NCBI RefSeq assembly: GCF_029931775.1
Contig: NC_079325.1
Location: forward strand, 37,426,673 to 37,490,672
DNA: 64,000 nucleotides
Source: Euleptes europaea
Lineage: Eukaryota; Chordata; Lepidosauria; Squamata; Sphaerodactylidae
Direction of reading: 5' to 3'
Below the pieces are notes generated by a model that did no database searches, was not told where the DNA came from, and saw only the letters and a program-made list of their open reading frames with translations. Positions 1 to 17,915 of the stretch are shown one piece after another; position 1 is the first letter of the stretch; each line of letters opens with the position of its first letter. The translations under genes were made by a program, and so were the position numbers.

Positions 1-47
1 GTCCACCGCTCCAAACCACTGCTCTTAACCACTACACCACGCTGGCA
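1..47 (-). repeat. tRNA-type SINE fragment (family 1)
   Basis: The left edge carries the reverse complement of the 5' end of the commonest SINE in the window (GTGTAGTGGTTAAGAGC type head). The rest lies outside. Confidence 0.7.
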
Positions 48-559
48 AACATGCAAAACAATTTGTTTTCAACAACTTGCAGCTGCTTTCAATCTGCACT
101 CCAGAACTGTGATCTTAGAAGTCAGTAGAAGAGGGGAAAACTGAGAATGGAAGTCTATCCCTACCTATAAAACAATTTTTCCCTTGGTAAACAGGTCTAG
201 AATTTAAAAAAACACACCCACACAGAGGCTTTCCCCCCTTCCTAGCTTTTTAAAAAAAGTCAATTTCAAACTGATAAGGGACCAGTGTAGCAACACCATA
301 GGGAAAGTGGCAACCTGCCTGGTATATCTCCGGGTACCTTCAGAAATTACTGATAACAGGATTTGAAGTAGCTGCTTACCCATGGTGAATAGGGAATAGT
401 CTCCAACTGATGGGATAGAGAAGTTAAGCAACACACCTATCCCACATGCAGTGGAAGACAGTGAAGTATAAACATTCATAGCTGTATGTGGGGATTTTTG
501 AAGCCAAATTATTAATTGGCGGCTGGGCACACCCTCGCCATTTTAATATTGGTTCCACA

Positions 560-960
560 GAACCCTGATTCTTGCCATATTGAAATATTGGTTATAATAA
601 ACTCTAGGTCTCTGGAAAGCTCCCGGCCAAAGTCCACTTTCAATACTGGTCACGTAGTATGACCGCCTCACCTCAGTGTAACAACCTTAAAGGGATTAGC
701 TTCGGGTAATCCACTCATTCTATGTAACAGACAGCCAGTGTTTGCTTAAGGAATGCTGTCCTCAGAAAGGAATGTTTCATTGTCTTCTCTATGCCTTGAT
801 CTTATTAATCATTAATCGCGGTATGCCTTGTTTTAGTTCCATCGTGTGATCATTGACTGACCTTTGCTATCCATTGTATTATTGCTTAATAAACTCAGAG
901 ATCACTGGGGCAATTCAGATTGATCTCTGGAACTCAAGACACTATCTGTGTTTTTCCCTC
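560..960 (+). repeat. Possible solo-LTR-like fossil
   Basis: AT-rich sequence ends in a TTAATAAACTCAGAG segment, followed by CTCTGG and a CA-ending tail, resembling the R-U5 part of a retroelement LTR. No internal genes or paired copy were seen. This is weak evidence and could be plain unique DNA. Confidence 0.22.
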
Positions 961-1297
961 AAAGCACCGTGCGTGCTTTCCCCAAGGCACTTTTGGGGTG
1001 CCTTCCCTTCAGCTGTACATTCTTTTAGCTACAAAATGACATACTCCTGTGGGCAGGCATGCCCCTAAACATTTTTGTGGACTTAGCAATTTGTGGTGAT
1101 CTATTTGTAGGGTTTCAGACGGGTGGGAGGAAATGTATATTGTTAACCAGTCTTATATTGGTTTGATTCTTTATATTTCTATCATACTAAATTTAGGAAA
1201 CCACCAGCCTGTTGCACACTGGATTCTAAAATTCCATGAGGAATAGCAAAAGGAGAAGTTGGAATGGATTCAAAGCTGGAATTAGTTGAGATTCTAC

Positions 1298-4200
1298 CTT
1301 CCCCAGCCCACCCAGCAAGTATGTATAAAACAGAACCTTTGAGATGTTTTTCCAGCTTCTGCACCCGTTCCACCAAGTCAAAAACCAGATCCTGGGCTAG
1401 TTTCCTCGCTTCAGAGAGGGGCACTTTGAACAAGTCAAAGGTCAAAGTTTCTCTGCTGTCTTGGAACCGCAAGATGGCCTTGCTGTCATGTATGGTCAGC
1501 GCAGGAGTCTGATACTCAAAGGCTTCTCTGTGGACAAAAGAGGAGTGAAACAACAAATTGTGGAGCTGAACTGACACTGGTGCAAATGTAGCTTATCAGC
1601 ATAACTATGACTCAACGCATTACATCTATTGATTTACTTACTTCAGTTATAGTCTGCCCTTCTCAGAGAGACTCAAGCAGGATTACAAAATTTTAAAAAC
1701 AATTAATGCAGTAAAACCAATACATACAAACAAACAATGCAAAAGAAACTGGGTTACAACATTAGAAATCACAAAATTAGGATAGGTAGAAAAATTAGGT
1801 AGAATCAACCAGAATTTTTAGTTGATTAATTGTTAAAGGCCACTTCTGATCACTGGGGACGGCAACTGAGGCCAATTAAAGTTTATTTTGAGGCTTTTTT
1901 GGTTCTAATCTGTGCATTTAGATAGCGTTTGCCATTTTTAATATTTTTCCCTAACAACAAGGAGCTTTACGGTGCAATCTAAGCAGAGTTACTGTGTTCA
2001 AAGTCTACGGAAGTCCTGGGACTTAGAAGAGTGTAATTCTGACTAGGATTGCACTGTTGGTATATTAAATTGCATATCATCTCACACTTCCTTCAGTCTC
2101 TCAAAATACTAAGCTTTGGGTAATATATATATAAAATTCCTTACATGTAACCCATGAATTGGTTAAAAAGCAGAAGATTACAGAATCAGTATTCCCAAGA
2201 TCTCACACTTCACACTGCATCACAATGTGTGACTCACATCTTTCTTTCCCACCTGAAAACAGGGTGGAGCTGCTAATTGGATTTCAACCAGGGAATCATG
2301 TCCCGAACGCATGCGCCAAATTTCATTCCATTGAAAGGGGGACATAGCATTGTAAAAACAGATAATGGTGAACAGGAGAATAAAATCGACATTCTCATTA
2401 TATGGGACCAAGTACTTTCAAATAAGTGCGTGTGTAAAGTGCGATCAAGTCGCAGCTGACTTATGGTGACCCCTTTTTGGGGTTTTCACAGCAAGAGACT
2501 TACATAGGTGGCTTGCCAGTGCCTTCCTCTGCACAGCAACCCTGGTATTCCTTGGTGGTCTCCCATCCAAATACTAACCAGGGCTGACCCTGCTTAGCTT
2601 CTGAGAGCTGATGAGATCAGGCTAGCCTGGGCCATCCAGGTTAGGGCCCTTCAAATGAGTAGACAGGTTTAATTTTAACCCACCTTCAGCTTCCGAAATG
2701 AGGAAAGAACCTAAGTCCTGATTGTTGCGGGACACCCACCTGAGTTTAGCAATGCTGTCATCAATAGAAATTTTCTGCCCATCCTGAGATACCACCTGGT
2801 AGGGGACAAAAGCAACAACTGCTGAGAGCTAGAAACGAAAGGACACCCGGCCTGCCTAGCCAGCCAGAAAGGCAAGCAAGGCTGCCATGTGTAGTGGGAA
2901 TCCCCCTCCCCTTGAGGCTCACCCTGTTTCTTTTTGCCACCAGGCCAAAACATTTCTGTTCACCCAGCCTTTTAATTAAGGATTTGATTTTCTTAACACA
3001 GTGAGAGCCAGCATGGTGTAGTGGTTAAGAGCAGTGGTTTGGAGCGGTGGACTCTAATCTGGAGAACTGGATTTGATTCCCCACTCCGCCGTATGAGCAG
3101 CGGAGGCTAATCTGGTGAACTGGGTTGGTTTCCCCACTCCTCCACATGAAGCCAGCTGGGTGATCTTGGGCTAGTTGCAGCTCTCTTAGACCTCTCCCAG
3201 CCCTACCTACCTCACAGGGTGTCTGTTGAGGGGAGGGGAAAGTGATGGTAAGCCGGTTTGAGTCTCCCTTAAGTGGTAGAGAAAGTCGGCACATAAAAAC
3301 CAACTCTTCTTAATACTATTTTAGCCTTGAAACTGTTGTTTTAAGAAGTTTGTGGTCTGTTTTTATGATCTAAATTTTTATGCTGGGCTGTGGGTTTTTT
3401 TACATGCTGGATTTCAATTAATATCTTTTAATGTTTTGTTTTATTTTTATTTTGTAAGCTACCCAGGAGCGACAGCAAAGAAATTTTCTAAATAAATAAA
3501 CAAACACCATGATCAGAAACTACAACTAAGTATATATTTCCATAATTTGTGGACCTGCCCACATATTCCATGGGGGGGGGGGCAGGATACAATCCTTCCC
3601 CTCGTCCATGTGCAGGGACTGAACTTTTATTCAGACATGAAACGTGCTAGCACTGTGTACTGATTATGGTTTTAAAATATTAGGCAGCTTTATGGAGGAC
3701 GTGCTATGTGGTGACTAAAGTGAGCCTTTACATCCAGAGGCAGTAAGTGGTTGGAGGAAGAAGAGGACACAAAGGGCCTTGGCCTCTATGCCCTGCTGTT
3801 GACCATTGTGTGAAACAGGATGCTGGACTTGACGGACCACTGTTCTTACGCATCTAATTTCATTCCTACGTCTCCACGTTCAAGGGAGAAAATGTAGCAT
3901 GTTTTGGCAAACCAGCACAGTGTGCCAAGGGGAAGGTTAAACTAGAGGCCTCCCATTGCTAGGCGAAGCATTCCACCCCCAGAGGGGTCTGTAGCAGAGA
4001 GACTGGTTTTGAGAGCGCTGCCTCAGGCACCCGAGTCTGGAAGCTTACCTGTCTGTCCAGCTTGTCCAAAGCACCATCGCAGCTCCAGAACTCGCAAGCA
4101 TTTGTGACACTGTGAAACGAGAAGACCACAGGTTATCAGGTTCTTATGCCTCCACCAATGACACCTGTGCCAGAAAAGGTCACAACAATCTCAGATTCTG

Positions 4201-6190
4201 TGGGTTCCTCTGCATTTTCCACACTTTCCTTGCCACTGGAAGGAGAGCCAGTGTGGTGTAGTGGTTAAGAGTGTTGGTTTGGAGTGGTGGACTCTAATCT
4301 GGAGACCCGGGTTTGATTGCCCACTCCTCCACATGAGTGGCGGACGCTAATCTGGAGAACCGGGTTGCTTTCCCCATTTCTACACATGAAGCCAGCTGGG
4401 TGACCTTGGGCTAGTCACAGTTCTCTCTGAACTCTCTCAACCTCACCTAATTCACAGGGTGTCTGTTGTGGGGAGTGGGAGGGAAGGTGATTGTAAGCCA
4501 GTTTGTTTCTTCCTTAAGTGGTAGAGAAAGTTGGTATGTAAAAACCAACTTTTCTTCTTCACTCAAATTCATGCTTCCAAACCCTTCGCAGCCTGTCTCT
4601 GACAATGACTGTTCAACGAGAGAGGGTAAGGTGCAACCATGTTGAAGTATAGCTGCCATTTTTCAAATCTATTGCTGATAGATGCCTGCCTGTTGGTTAA
4701 TATCTTCCAGAGAGGCCTTTTCCCCCTGTGCATCTCCACCTTCTGAAGCAGGGTGGTTGCCCCATCTCTGGAATTTCTTCCCAGATTGATGTGAATGGAA
4801 CCTATCCTGTATAGCTTTAGATGATGAGTAAACCAATGTCTTCTTTCCCCTCTTGGCCTTTTAGTTGAATTTCTCTCTCCCCAGTTTCTGTATACAGGCC
4901 TCCCTGCATTCAACAGTCTGTTCTGGTTTGTTTAGCTTTGAGTTTTACATAACTAGAGGAGAATGGTACTAGTGACTGCACATATGAGAATTCAACACAA
5001 GGCAAAATTGCCCAGTTTGGCGTTGAGTGACTCTACGCAGCACTCAATTTTATTTCCAGAGTTAACACAATGACTACTGTGCTCTCTGACTATAAGGATT
5101 TTATAGTCTCTCCTGGTGCTAGAGGTAATAGGGACAGTTGCTGGACTTTGTTGAGGGAGGAAAAACCATCAATAGCCTCTCTTGCTAAGAGTGCTGGGAT
5201 ACAACCTTACATTAGCATCGTTTTCAAACTATACATCTGCTCAGCCTGTAACACACAATGTTCACACATGGGACTCAAGATCATGGCCTGAGGCCTCTCC
5301 CCCACATTAATTAATTACATTTATACCCCACCTTTCTCCCCAGTGGGGTTCCAAAGCGGCTTATATCATTCTTTCCCCCTCCATGTTATCCTCACAACAA
5401 CCCTGTGAGAGAGTGTGACTGGCCCAAGGTCACCCAGTGAGCTTCCATGGCACGAATGGGGATTCAAACCTGGGTCTTCCAGATACTAGTCTGACACTCT
5501 TAACCGCCACACCACCACACTGACTCTCCCATCCAGCCTGTTGAAGAGTTCTGGGGAAGTCAAAAGCTTACACACAGTTTTGTGTAATTTCATTAGAAAA
5601 CTTAGCAACTACATGTGTACATGGGCTGACAGTGGAGTCTTAGATATGCTTCCTCAGAAGTATACCCTATATTATTTTCTTCCTTCTCCTGCCTAATTCA
5701 GGATTGCTAATTTCCCCGTGGCGCAGAGTGTTAAACTGCAGTACTGAAGTCAAAAGCTCTGCTCACGACCTGAGTTCGATCCCAACAGAAGTCGGTTTCA
5801 GGCAGCCGGCTCAAGGTTGACTCAGCCTTCCATCCTTCGGAGGTCGGTCAAATGAGTACCCAGCTTGCTGGGGGTAAAGGGAAACTGACTGGGGAAGGCC
5901 CTGGCAAACCACCCCGCAAACAAAGTCTGCCTTGGAAATGTCGGGATGTGACGTCACCCCATGGGTCAGGAATGACCCGGTGCTTGCACAGGGGACCTTT
6001 ACCTTTTCAATTTCCATTTAGTTCAGTTGCTAAAGCCCACTGAACTTATTTAAGTAAGGAAAATATTATATTTATAAAAAAATAATAAAAATTTATATAT
6101 ATAGATAGATAGATAGATAGATATAGATATCTCTATATCTCTATATCTATATCTCTATATATCTACATATATAGATATCTCTATATCTCT

Positions 6191-6222
<32 letters not shown>

Positions 6223-6741
6223 TAAGGAAAATAGGTCTGTTCTTCTATTCAAAGGTTGTGCGTCTTACTTTTGTTTAGGAGTCCAATCCCGTGCAGAAGC
6301 AGCCCTGCACCCTGATCCTAGAGGGGAGGGAACCTGGCGAGCAGGTAAGGTTCTCCGCCCGTGCTTATTGCTTCCCGGCAGCCAGGGCTGGATGCTGACC
6401 ACGAAAGGAAGGGCCAGGACTCCCCTGGATCTCCGTGGTCCAGCATCCTATTTCCCAACGTGGGCCAGCCGAGTGCCGCAGGGAAGCCCACAGGGAGCGA
6501 TGGCCACCACGGCTGTTGCTCCCTTGCAACGGGTCCTCGGGGATAGACTGCCTCTGAACAGTGAGGATCTGTTGAGCTGCAATGGCTCACGCCCGGTTTT
6601 GCAGCTGTGCCTTGTAAATTACCTCCCTCCCTCCCTCCCGTTTTGCCCTTACTGGAGCCTGGGGACGGCGTCTTCGCTGCAAAAGCAGAGGAACCGCTGT
6701 CCATCGTGCTGCACGATCCGGACGTTCCCGGGCAGAGCCAT
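1298..6741 (-). CDS. PAXX: PAXX, Ku-binding NHEJ factor (exons 1-4; C-terminal exon not found)
   Basis: Four exons on the minus strand were joined by splice sites and phase: 6653-6741 (ATG at 6741), 4049-4109, 2740-2795 and 1527 down to a likely donor at 1298 (a weaker donor lies at 1337). Exon 1 gives HDGQRFLCFCSEDA, like human PPRFVCYCEGEE. Exon 2 gives VTNACEFWSCDGALDKL, like YVTDAAELWSTCFTPDSL. Exon 3 ends IDDSIAKLR. Exon 4 gives PALTIHDSKAILRF and then LTFDLFKVPLSEARKLAQ, leading into a coiled-coil start (ERVQKLEKHLK). PAXX is an XRCC4-superfamily nuclear protein that binds Ku at DNA ends and stabilises end-joining complexes. The N-terminal head and early helix are covered, about 130 residues. 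The family's basic Ku-binding C-terminus was not found to the left and may lie outside the window or be too diverged to see. Open sequence continues to 1182 but stops resembling PAXX. Confidence 0.85.
2430..2650 (-). repeat. 5S-rRNA-derived SINE
   Basis: The segment contains the complement of the 5S internal promoter (TCTCCCATCCAAATACTAAC, then CTGCTTAGCTTCTGAGA). A tail-type stretch with GTCGCAGCTGACTTATGGTG lies on the left. It sits in a PAXX intron. Confidence 0.75.
3004..3312 (+). repeat. tRNA-type SINE (family 1), full length
   Basis: The head is GTGTAGTGGTTAAGAGCAGT. The body has alternating 'CACTCCTCCACATGA' and 'GAACTGGGTTGG' motifs and the tail reads AAAACCAACTCTTCTT. It lies in a PAXX intron. 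Confidence 0.8.
3770..3862 (+). repeat. CR1 LINE 3' fragment
   Basis: The CR1 3' end signature 'ACAGGATGCTGGACTTGACG' and 'GACCACTG' is present, matching better preserved copies at 49478 and 55560. Confidence 0.6.
4244..4560 (+). repeat. tRNA-type SINE (family 1), full length
   Basis: Same head, middle and TTCTTCTTC tail as the copy at 3004. It lies in PAXX intron 1. Confidence 0.8.
5290..5530 (-). repeat. tRNA-type SINE (family 2)
   Basis: A 'TTATACCCCACCTTTCTCCC' end and a 'CTTAACCGCCACACCACC' head complement mark a second SINE family. Other copies are at 12545, 18465 and 56085. Confidence 0.6.
5709..6015 (+). repeat. Sauria-type SINE
   Basis: The tRNA-like head CCCCGTGGCGCAGAGTGTTA is followed by 'GAGTTCGATCC', 'CTCAAGGTTGACTCAGCC' and the tail 'GACGTCACCCCATGGGTCAG', ending CTTTACCTTTT. 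Further copies are at 9210, 9735 and 18085. Confidence 0.8.
6060..6225. repeat. GATA/TATA microsatellite
   Basis: About 160 bp of TATA, TAGA and ATCTCT units, in places nearly palindromic. It lies close to the PAXX first exon, in intron 1. Confidence 0.85.
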
Positions 6742-6990
6742 CCGTCGCGTCCCGGGTGGGGACTCGAACGGGCGTTTTGCTGTCTTCGGGGACGGAGGGT
6801 TCGCAGAGCCAGCCCTTAAAAGGGACGCGGCGTCGGCGGAAGCGGGTTTTTCTCCTCTGCTCTTTCCTTCCTGGCCCCGTTTTTACGAAGCAGCTGCTGC
6901 ATTGCAATAAATCCTGCCTCTTAGCTAAAGTTCCTTTGGAGGGGAGGAAGTGAGATTAAAGGCTGCGATGCTCTGCACGCTTTCCGGGAA
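6290..6990 (-). promoter_or_regulatory. CpG-rich promoter region of PAXX
   Basis: This stretch is rich in G+C and CpG, unlike the AT-rich repeat DNA around it. It contains the PAXX start codon (6741) and first donor (6651-6652). No TATA box is evident, as expected for a housekeeping repair gene. The exact transcription start cannot be read from sequence alone. Confidence 0.6.
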
Positions 6991-7031
6991 GCAAGCCCCG
7001 CTTAACGTAGCGGGACTTACTCCCGGGTAGA

Positions 7032-7150
7032 CAAGCAAAAGAGCATAGAATTGGAAGGGACCACCAGGGTCATCTAGTCCAACCCCATGCACAACGCAGG
7101 GAATTCACAACGCCCCCCCCCCACACACACACCCAGTGACCCCTACTCCT
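7032..7150 (-). repeat. CR1 LINE 3' end
   Basis: The 'GAATTGGAAGGGACCACCAG' and 'TCATCTAGTCCAACCCC' wording is typical of amniote CR1 copies in reverse orientation. A second CR1 piece follows at 7545-7665. Confidence 0.65.
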
Positions 7151-7544
7151 GTTGACATTTAAGACTGCACATAGCAAGCAGATTGCAATGATCTGAGTGA
7201 CAGCCAGGTGGTGTCACATGATCGCTCAATGACTGAGCAGAAAATCTGGCTGAAACTGGACTGGGCTAGATAGTTCTGGCAACCAGGCAGCCAACAGTTC
7301 ATTGGCTGGGACGCTGTGCCAGATATGTATATATATGTACTATATGTTAATAGTTGTTGTGGGGTTGTGAGAAGGACGTGCTGGCGAAGCACTTTATCAC
7401 TGTGAATAAAAGAGCACTTTTGTATACGCGCTGTTTCTGCTGTGTTCACTCGCTACCGGGGCGACTAACACTTCTCACAAAACACCACCAACTCCATGGC
7501 CAGAAGATGGCCAAGATGCCCTCCCTCTCATGAACTGCCTACGT

Positions 7545-7665
7545 TCATAGACTCAGGATTGCTGACAGATGGCCATCTAGCCTCTTCTTAAAAACCTCCA
7601 GCGGAGGAGAGCTTACCACCTCCCGAGGAAGCCTGTTCCACCGAGGAACTGCTATGTCAGGCCAT
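7545..7665 (-). repeat. CR1 LINE fragment
   Basis: The reverse complement encodes the CR1 ORF2 tail (WNRLPREVVSSPPLEVFKKR), seen in many amniote copies. Confidence 0.7.
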
Positions 7666-8066
7666 TGATGCACGGGAGGTTTTGCCTTGGATTTGCCGCT
7701 TTCTAGATGCACGCTTTCCCCTATCCAAATTCTCAAAACTCAAAAATAATACAAAAGGGCAAGAGTCCAGTAGCACCTTAAAGACTAACAAAAATATTTT
7801 CCGGTAGTGTATGAGCTTTCGTGAGCCACAGAAGTGAGCTGTGGCTCACGAAAGCTCATACCCTGCCAGAAAATATTTTTGTTAGTCTTTAAGGTGCTAC
7901 TGGCTCTTGCTCTTTTCTACTACTGCAGACAGACTAACACGGCTACCCACTGTGAATTATCAAAAATAATAAGCCCCCGTGGAGAGTTTTGAAAAATTCA
8001 AATGGGGAAAATGTGCATCTAAGGAGCGGCAAATCCAGGGCAAAACCTATGCATGAACGGCCTTAG
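7662..8066. mobile_element. MITE interrupted by a palindromic retroposon
   Basis: The ends are inverted: GGTTTTGCCTTGGATTTGCC on the left and GGCAAATCCAGGGCAAAACC on the right. A second copy of the family is at 9932-10068. The body is split at 7741-7750, where a 210-bp insert is flanked by the exact 10-bp duplication CAAAAATAAT. Confidence 0.65.
7751..7960 (-). mobile_element. Palindromic (fold-back) non-LTR 3' end insertion
   Basis: Two arms of about 75 bp are inverted copies of the same sequence: 'TCCAGTAGCACCTTAAAGAC' on the left and 'GTCTTTAAGGTGCTACTGG' on the right. They meet near 7835 at GTGAGCTGTGGCTCACGAAA. The insert lies between identical 10-bp repeats (7741-7750, 7961-7970), so it integrated as a unit. 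Single, non-palindromic copies of the same tail lie at 8536, 8748, 9010 and 54250. Confidence 0.8.
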
Positions 8067-8346
8067 AAAATTGCCTTGCATAGGTTGCAGCTTTTAAAAA
8101 GAAGTCCCCCCCCCCCATTAGAAAGGTTTGACCGCCTGTAAATAACCACACGTTGGACAGCCCTTCTTAAAAGGAGGGCTTTCCTTTCCCTTTAACGGCG
8201 TCTTCCTCACCGCCAGCCCTCTAGGTGGCGCTGCCGCCCGCGCGGCAAAGAGAGGGAAGACTCGCTGGCCCGCTCCCCAGAGGTGGCGGCTGCGGAGCCG
8301 CCTTGCTGCGGCCGCGCGGGTTGGTTGGGCGGCGTCCGATGCGCCA

Positions 8347-15663
<7,317 letters not shown>

Positions 15664-16105
15664 CCGGAAGGTCCTTGCAGCAGGCCGACAGAGAGGAGAG
15701 GTCTCCTGTGCACAGCTGGACTGAACTCCTGGATTGTGGCTGGAACTTTTTCTAGGTTAGGGCCCAGTGAGGGGTTATCTTAAACATGTACCCCATCCAG
15801 TTCCCCTTCTCTTACTATAACATTAGTTAGGGAAATATGGGGAGTGTTGACCCTATGTAATTGGTCTTTCCATTCAATCAAAAATGTTACTTTGCATCAC
15901 GTCTTTCCCTAGCTGTAAAAGTTGGGGAAAGCACAGTGGAAACTAGATGCATAGCTGCCATTTTCCATGGCAGGCCTCCGTTGGATTTTGCACTTGGTTG
16001 GACTGTTATGTAGCATGAAATTCAGATCCATCCTGAAGAATCAACCCAGAAATCTTTTTTTTAAATCAGTTTACAATAATGTGCTTGTTTTCTTCAGGGA
16101 ACCAA

Positions 16106-16111
16106 AATAAA
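16106..16111 (+). promoter_or_regulatory. Poly(A) signal of TMEM141
   Basis: A canonical AATAAA lies about 440 bp after the TMEM141 stop codon. It is followed by T/G-rich sequence and, from 16230, a SINE, so the 3' UTR probably ends near 16130. Confidence 0.7.
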
Positions 16112-16229
16112 TATGTTCGTGAACTACCCCCTTGTCTTGTACCATATAAAGGACAATTTATTGGTGACTAACTCCTGCTGAAAAGATGGGATTTATTCAT
16201 GGTGTAAGGTGTTTCGAGATGCTGACAAA

Positions 16230-16565
16230 AGAAGAAGAGTTGGTTTTTATATGCCAATTTTCTCTACCTTTTAAGGAAAATCAAACTGGTTTACAATCTC
16301 CTTCCCTTCCTCTCCCCACAACAGACCCCTTGTAAGGTAGGTGAGGCTGAGAGGGTTCGAAGAGAACTGTGACTAGCCCAAGGTCACCCAGCTGGCTGCA
16401 TGCGTAGGAGTGGGTTCACCAGATTAGCATCCACCACTCATGTGGAGGAGTGGGTAAACAAACCCGGTTCTCCAGATTAGAGTCCGCTGCTCATGTGGAG
16501 GAGTGGGGAATCAAACCCGGTTTTCAATATTAGAGTCCACTGCTCGTAACCACTACACCACGCTT
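16230..16565 (-). repeat. tRNA-type SINE (family 1)
   Basis: Reverse orientation: AGAAGAAGAGTTGGTTTTTA at the left, ACCACTACACCACGC at the right. It directly follows the TMEM141 poly(A) site. Between it and lipocalin A lies a further copy at 17261-17498; 16566-17260 is otherwise unassigned. Confidence 0.75.
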
Positions 16566-17260
16566 AGCTTGGGGAGAGGGCTGTTTGTGCCAACAATAAG
16601 ATAAATTTCGTACTGTATGATCTACCTATAACAGGTAGTCTTTAGAAGGGAGGGTTACTCCAGTAAGATGCCAGCAACCCTACTCTTTAACTAGGGTGCC
16701 TGGCTCATTTAGTACGCTGGGAGAAATTCAACCCAGTTGGACAATTCTTTTCCCTTAAAAATCTCCCTTACACCATATTTTTAATTCCATGCAAAGCAAA
16801 ACAATTAGGTGAAAGTGACAATGTCTTTTTTTTTTAACTTGAAAATAGTATATAACACGAAGTCCAGTACAGATCCATTTCTATGTGGGTCCCCCTGCAG
16901 AATTCCAAACACCCGCTGACTGCAGCATTTCCTGCCCATTCATAAGACTATTTCGTTTCCAAGGCTCACCAGAAGTATGGATAGGAGAAGGCCTGCATCA
17001 CCACATCTACCATGTTAATTCTTCCCTGGACTCAGTGGTGCATGATGAAGTTGGCCCCAGCCTATTTAAACTACTCATCAAAGCTGTATGACTCAATTGC
17101 AGCTTTTTCACTGGTGTGAATTGCAGGGAAACTATAACCTTGTGTGCCTTTGCTGCATAATCAGTAAAGAGAAGAGACAGGGAACAGACAGATCTATGGG
17201 GTAGGAAATGTGATAAAGACAGGGTAACAAAGGTGGGGATTCAGAGATGTGGGTAGATTG

Positions 17261-17498
17261 AAGAAGAAGAGTTGGTTTTTATACCCCACTTTTCTCTACC
17301 TTTAAGGAGTCTCAAAGCAGCTTACAATTGCCTTCCCTTCCCCTCCCCACAACAGACACTTTGTGAGGTAGGTGGGGCTGACAGAGTTCGGAGAGAAATG
17401 TGACTAGCCCAAGGTCACCCACCAGGCTTCATGTGGAGGAGTGAGGAAACAAACCTGGTTCTCTAGATTAGAGTCCACCTCTCTTAACCACTAAGCCT
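17261..17498 (-). repeat. tRNA-type SINE (family 1), shortened
   Basis: The same motifs in reverse order, lacking part of the middle. It ends about 175 bp before the lipocalin A upstream control region. Confidence 0.7.
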
Positions 17499-17710
17499 TT
17501 GATCTTGCAGAATATCTTGAGGTTTTGAATGTCCTTGTCCAGGTATCTGGAGGGCTCTCACCAACTTTGATCCTGGTCCAAATATCCAGCTGTGCCACGG
17601 TCTGTCATGAACCACCACCCCCATCTTTGGGAGCATATCTGATCTCAGGTGCCTGCAGATTGGGGCTGCGATGTTCTAAATGTTCAGGAGTTTTCAGGAA
17701 CTGTGCAGGA

Positions 17711-17740
17711 GTGAAATAATGACTTCTGAAAATAACCCTC
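17711..17740 (+). promoter_or_regulatory. Conserved lipocalin promoter block, copy A
   Basis: The sequence GTGAAATAATGACTTCTGAA and what follows (AATAACCC) is shared with the other three lipocalin promoters at nearly the same distance upstream of TATA (83 bp here). A TGTTCT half-site lies at 17672-17677; its left partner (17663-17668) is degenerate. Confidence 0.55.
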
Positions 17741-17822
17741 TCCTCTCTCCCTTTCCCTCTCCATTTGGCATAACCTGCTCCTGGAGATTGGATGGATTTG
17801 TTTGTATGGAGAAGTGGTAGGT

Positions 17823-17828
17823 TATAAA
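17823..17828 (+). promoter_or_regulatory. TATA box of lipocalin A
   Basis: TATAAA lies 89 bp before the ATG at 17912. The same motif at similar spacing precedes lipocalins B and D, and at 59 bp lipocalin C. Confidence 0.7.
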
Positions 17829-17888
17829 GTAAGGCAGCAGCCAAGGTCCCAGATTGCTTTGGCCATTGCAAGACCTCTGCCAGCTGGA

Positions 17889-17915
17889 ATGAGCAAAGGC
17901 CTGCTGGGAGAATGA
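17889..17915 (+). other. Short upstream reading frame overlapping the lipocalin A start
   Basis: An ATG at 17889 begins an 8-codon frame (MSKGLLGE) whose TGA overlaps the lipocalin A start codon as ATGA. With the TATA box at 17823 it should lie in the mRNA leader. It could lower translation or allow reinitiation; that is inference. Confidence 0.4.

Noticed and set aside
6100-6225. Origin or CRISPR-like repeat array
   Set aside because: Simple GATA/TATA microsatellite without spacers; a vertebrate locus.
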